Source: Gyrodactylus bullatarudis
Lineage: Eukaryota; Platyhelminthes; Monogenea; Gyrodactylidea; Gyrodactylidae
Direction of reading: 5' to 3'
Length of the DNA stretch: 30,984 nt
NCBI GenBank assembly: GCA_012064415.1
Contig: SSNU01000063.1
Coordinates: 1,091,388-1,122,371 of the forward strand
In this document: positions 30,860 to 30,984 of the stretch, in pieces
Layout of the letters: each line of letters begins with the position of its first letter
Numbering within the stretch: the stretch's first letter is position 1
The notes under the pieces: model-generated
Databases searched by the model: none
What the model was told of the DNA's origin: nothing
Seen by the model: the letters and a program-made list of their open reading frames with translations, nothing else
Position numbers and translations under genes: made by a program

Positions 30860-30984
30860 TAGTGGTCGACAAAAAAAAGTATCCAGTCTAAATTCTTATT
30901 AACTTATATATATGAACTCCTAATAAAAGAAACTATACATCATTCGATAGAGAAAAAAAAGTTCTATCCGTGTATGAACTCTGT
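30860..30984 (+). mobile_element. Left terminus of another Tc1-like element, cut by the window end
   Basis: TAGTGGTCGACAAAAAAAAG, followed by TATCCAGTCT, starts directly after a TA (30858-30859). This is the classic Tc1 terminus pattern and shares its first ten bases with the element at 14109. The transposase, if any, lies outside. Confidence 0.6.

Noticed and set aside
1..30984. tRNA, rRNA, CRISPR arrays and bacterial operon signals
   Set aside because: None were seen; intron structure and transposon types are eukaryotic.

Overview
This is eukaryotic, almost certainly metazoan, nuclear DNA. It is very AT-rich, and the coding sequence is split into many exons with GT..AG introns, some only 31-38 bp long. 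The transposons present (Tc1, hAT, piggyBac, Penelope) are animal types. I cannot name the species. A captured gene fragment at 11865-12080 resembles, from memory only, a protein family common in arthropods, while the tiny introns also occur in flatworms and a few other lineages.

One host gene runs along the + strand through most of the window: a VPS13-family bridge-like lipid-transfer protein. I could thread 30 exons (1762 to 29773, about 2,290 codons), and the reading phase is consistent across every junction. The window holds the region before the VAB (adaptor-binding) repeats, the VAB repeats, the VPS13 C-terminal region and the beginning of the PH-like end. The chorein-type N-terminus lies upstream of the window and the last exon(s) lie downstream.

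The rest is intron. Short introns are clean, while the long ones are filled with transposable elements. Intron 5395-7418 holds a 0.73-kb foldback element. Intron 10537-17415 holds a 1,959-bp element with 891-bp near-perfect inverted arms (11019-12977), a 462-bp MITE (13454-13915), a 1.5-kb Tc1 element with a dead transposase (14109-15608), a foldback fragment, and a second full foldback (16339-17025). Intron 18325-19219 holds a Tc1-related MITE. Intron 19762-22467 holds a third foldback split by an intact hAT element with 8-bp target duplications (20198-21885). Intron 22808-25299 holds a 5'-truncated Penelope-like GIY-YIG fragment on the - strand. Intron 28447-29559 holds a piggyBac remnant in two pieces facing opposite ways. 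The last intron (from 29774) has a 52-bp tandem repeat, a possible LTR/gag start and a Tc1-type terminus running off the window.

The points most worth a second look are the 891-bp palindrome with a captured gene fragment at its centre, and the foldback family whose two arms match almost perfectly within a copy although the copies differ strongly from each other. Others are the intact nested hAT element, the inverted piggyBac pieces, and a 12-nt microexon in the host gene.
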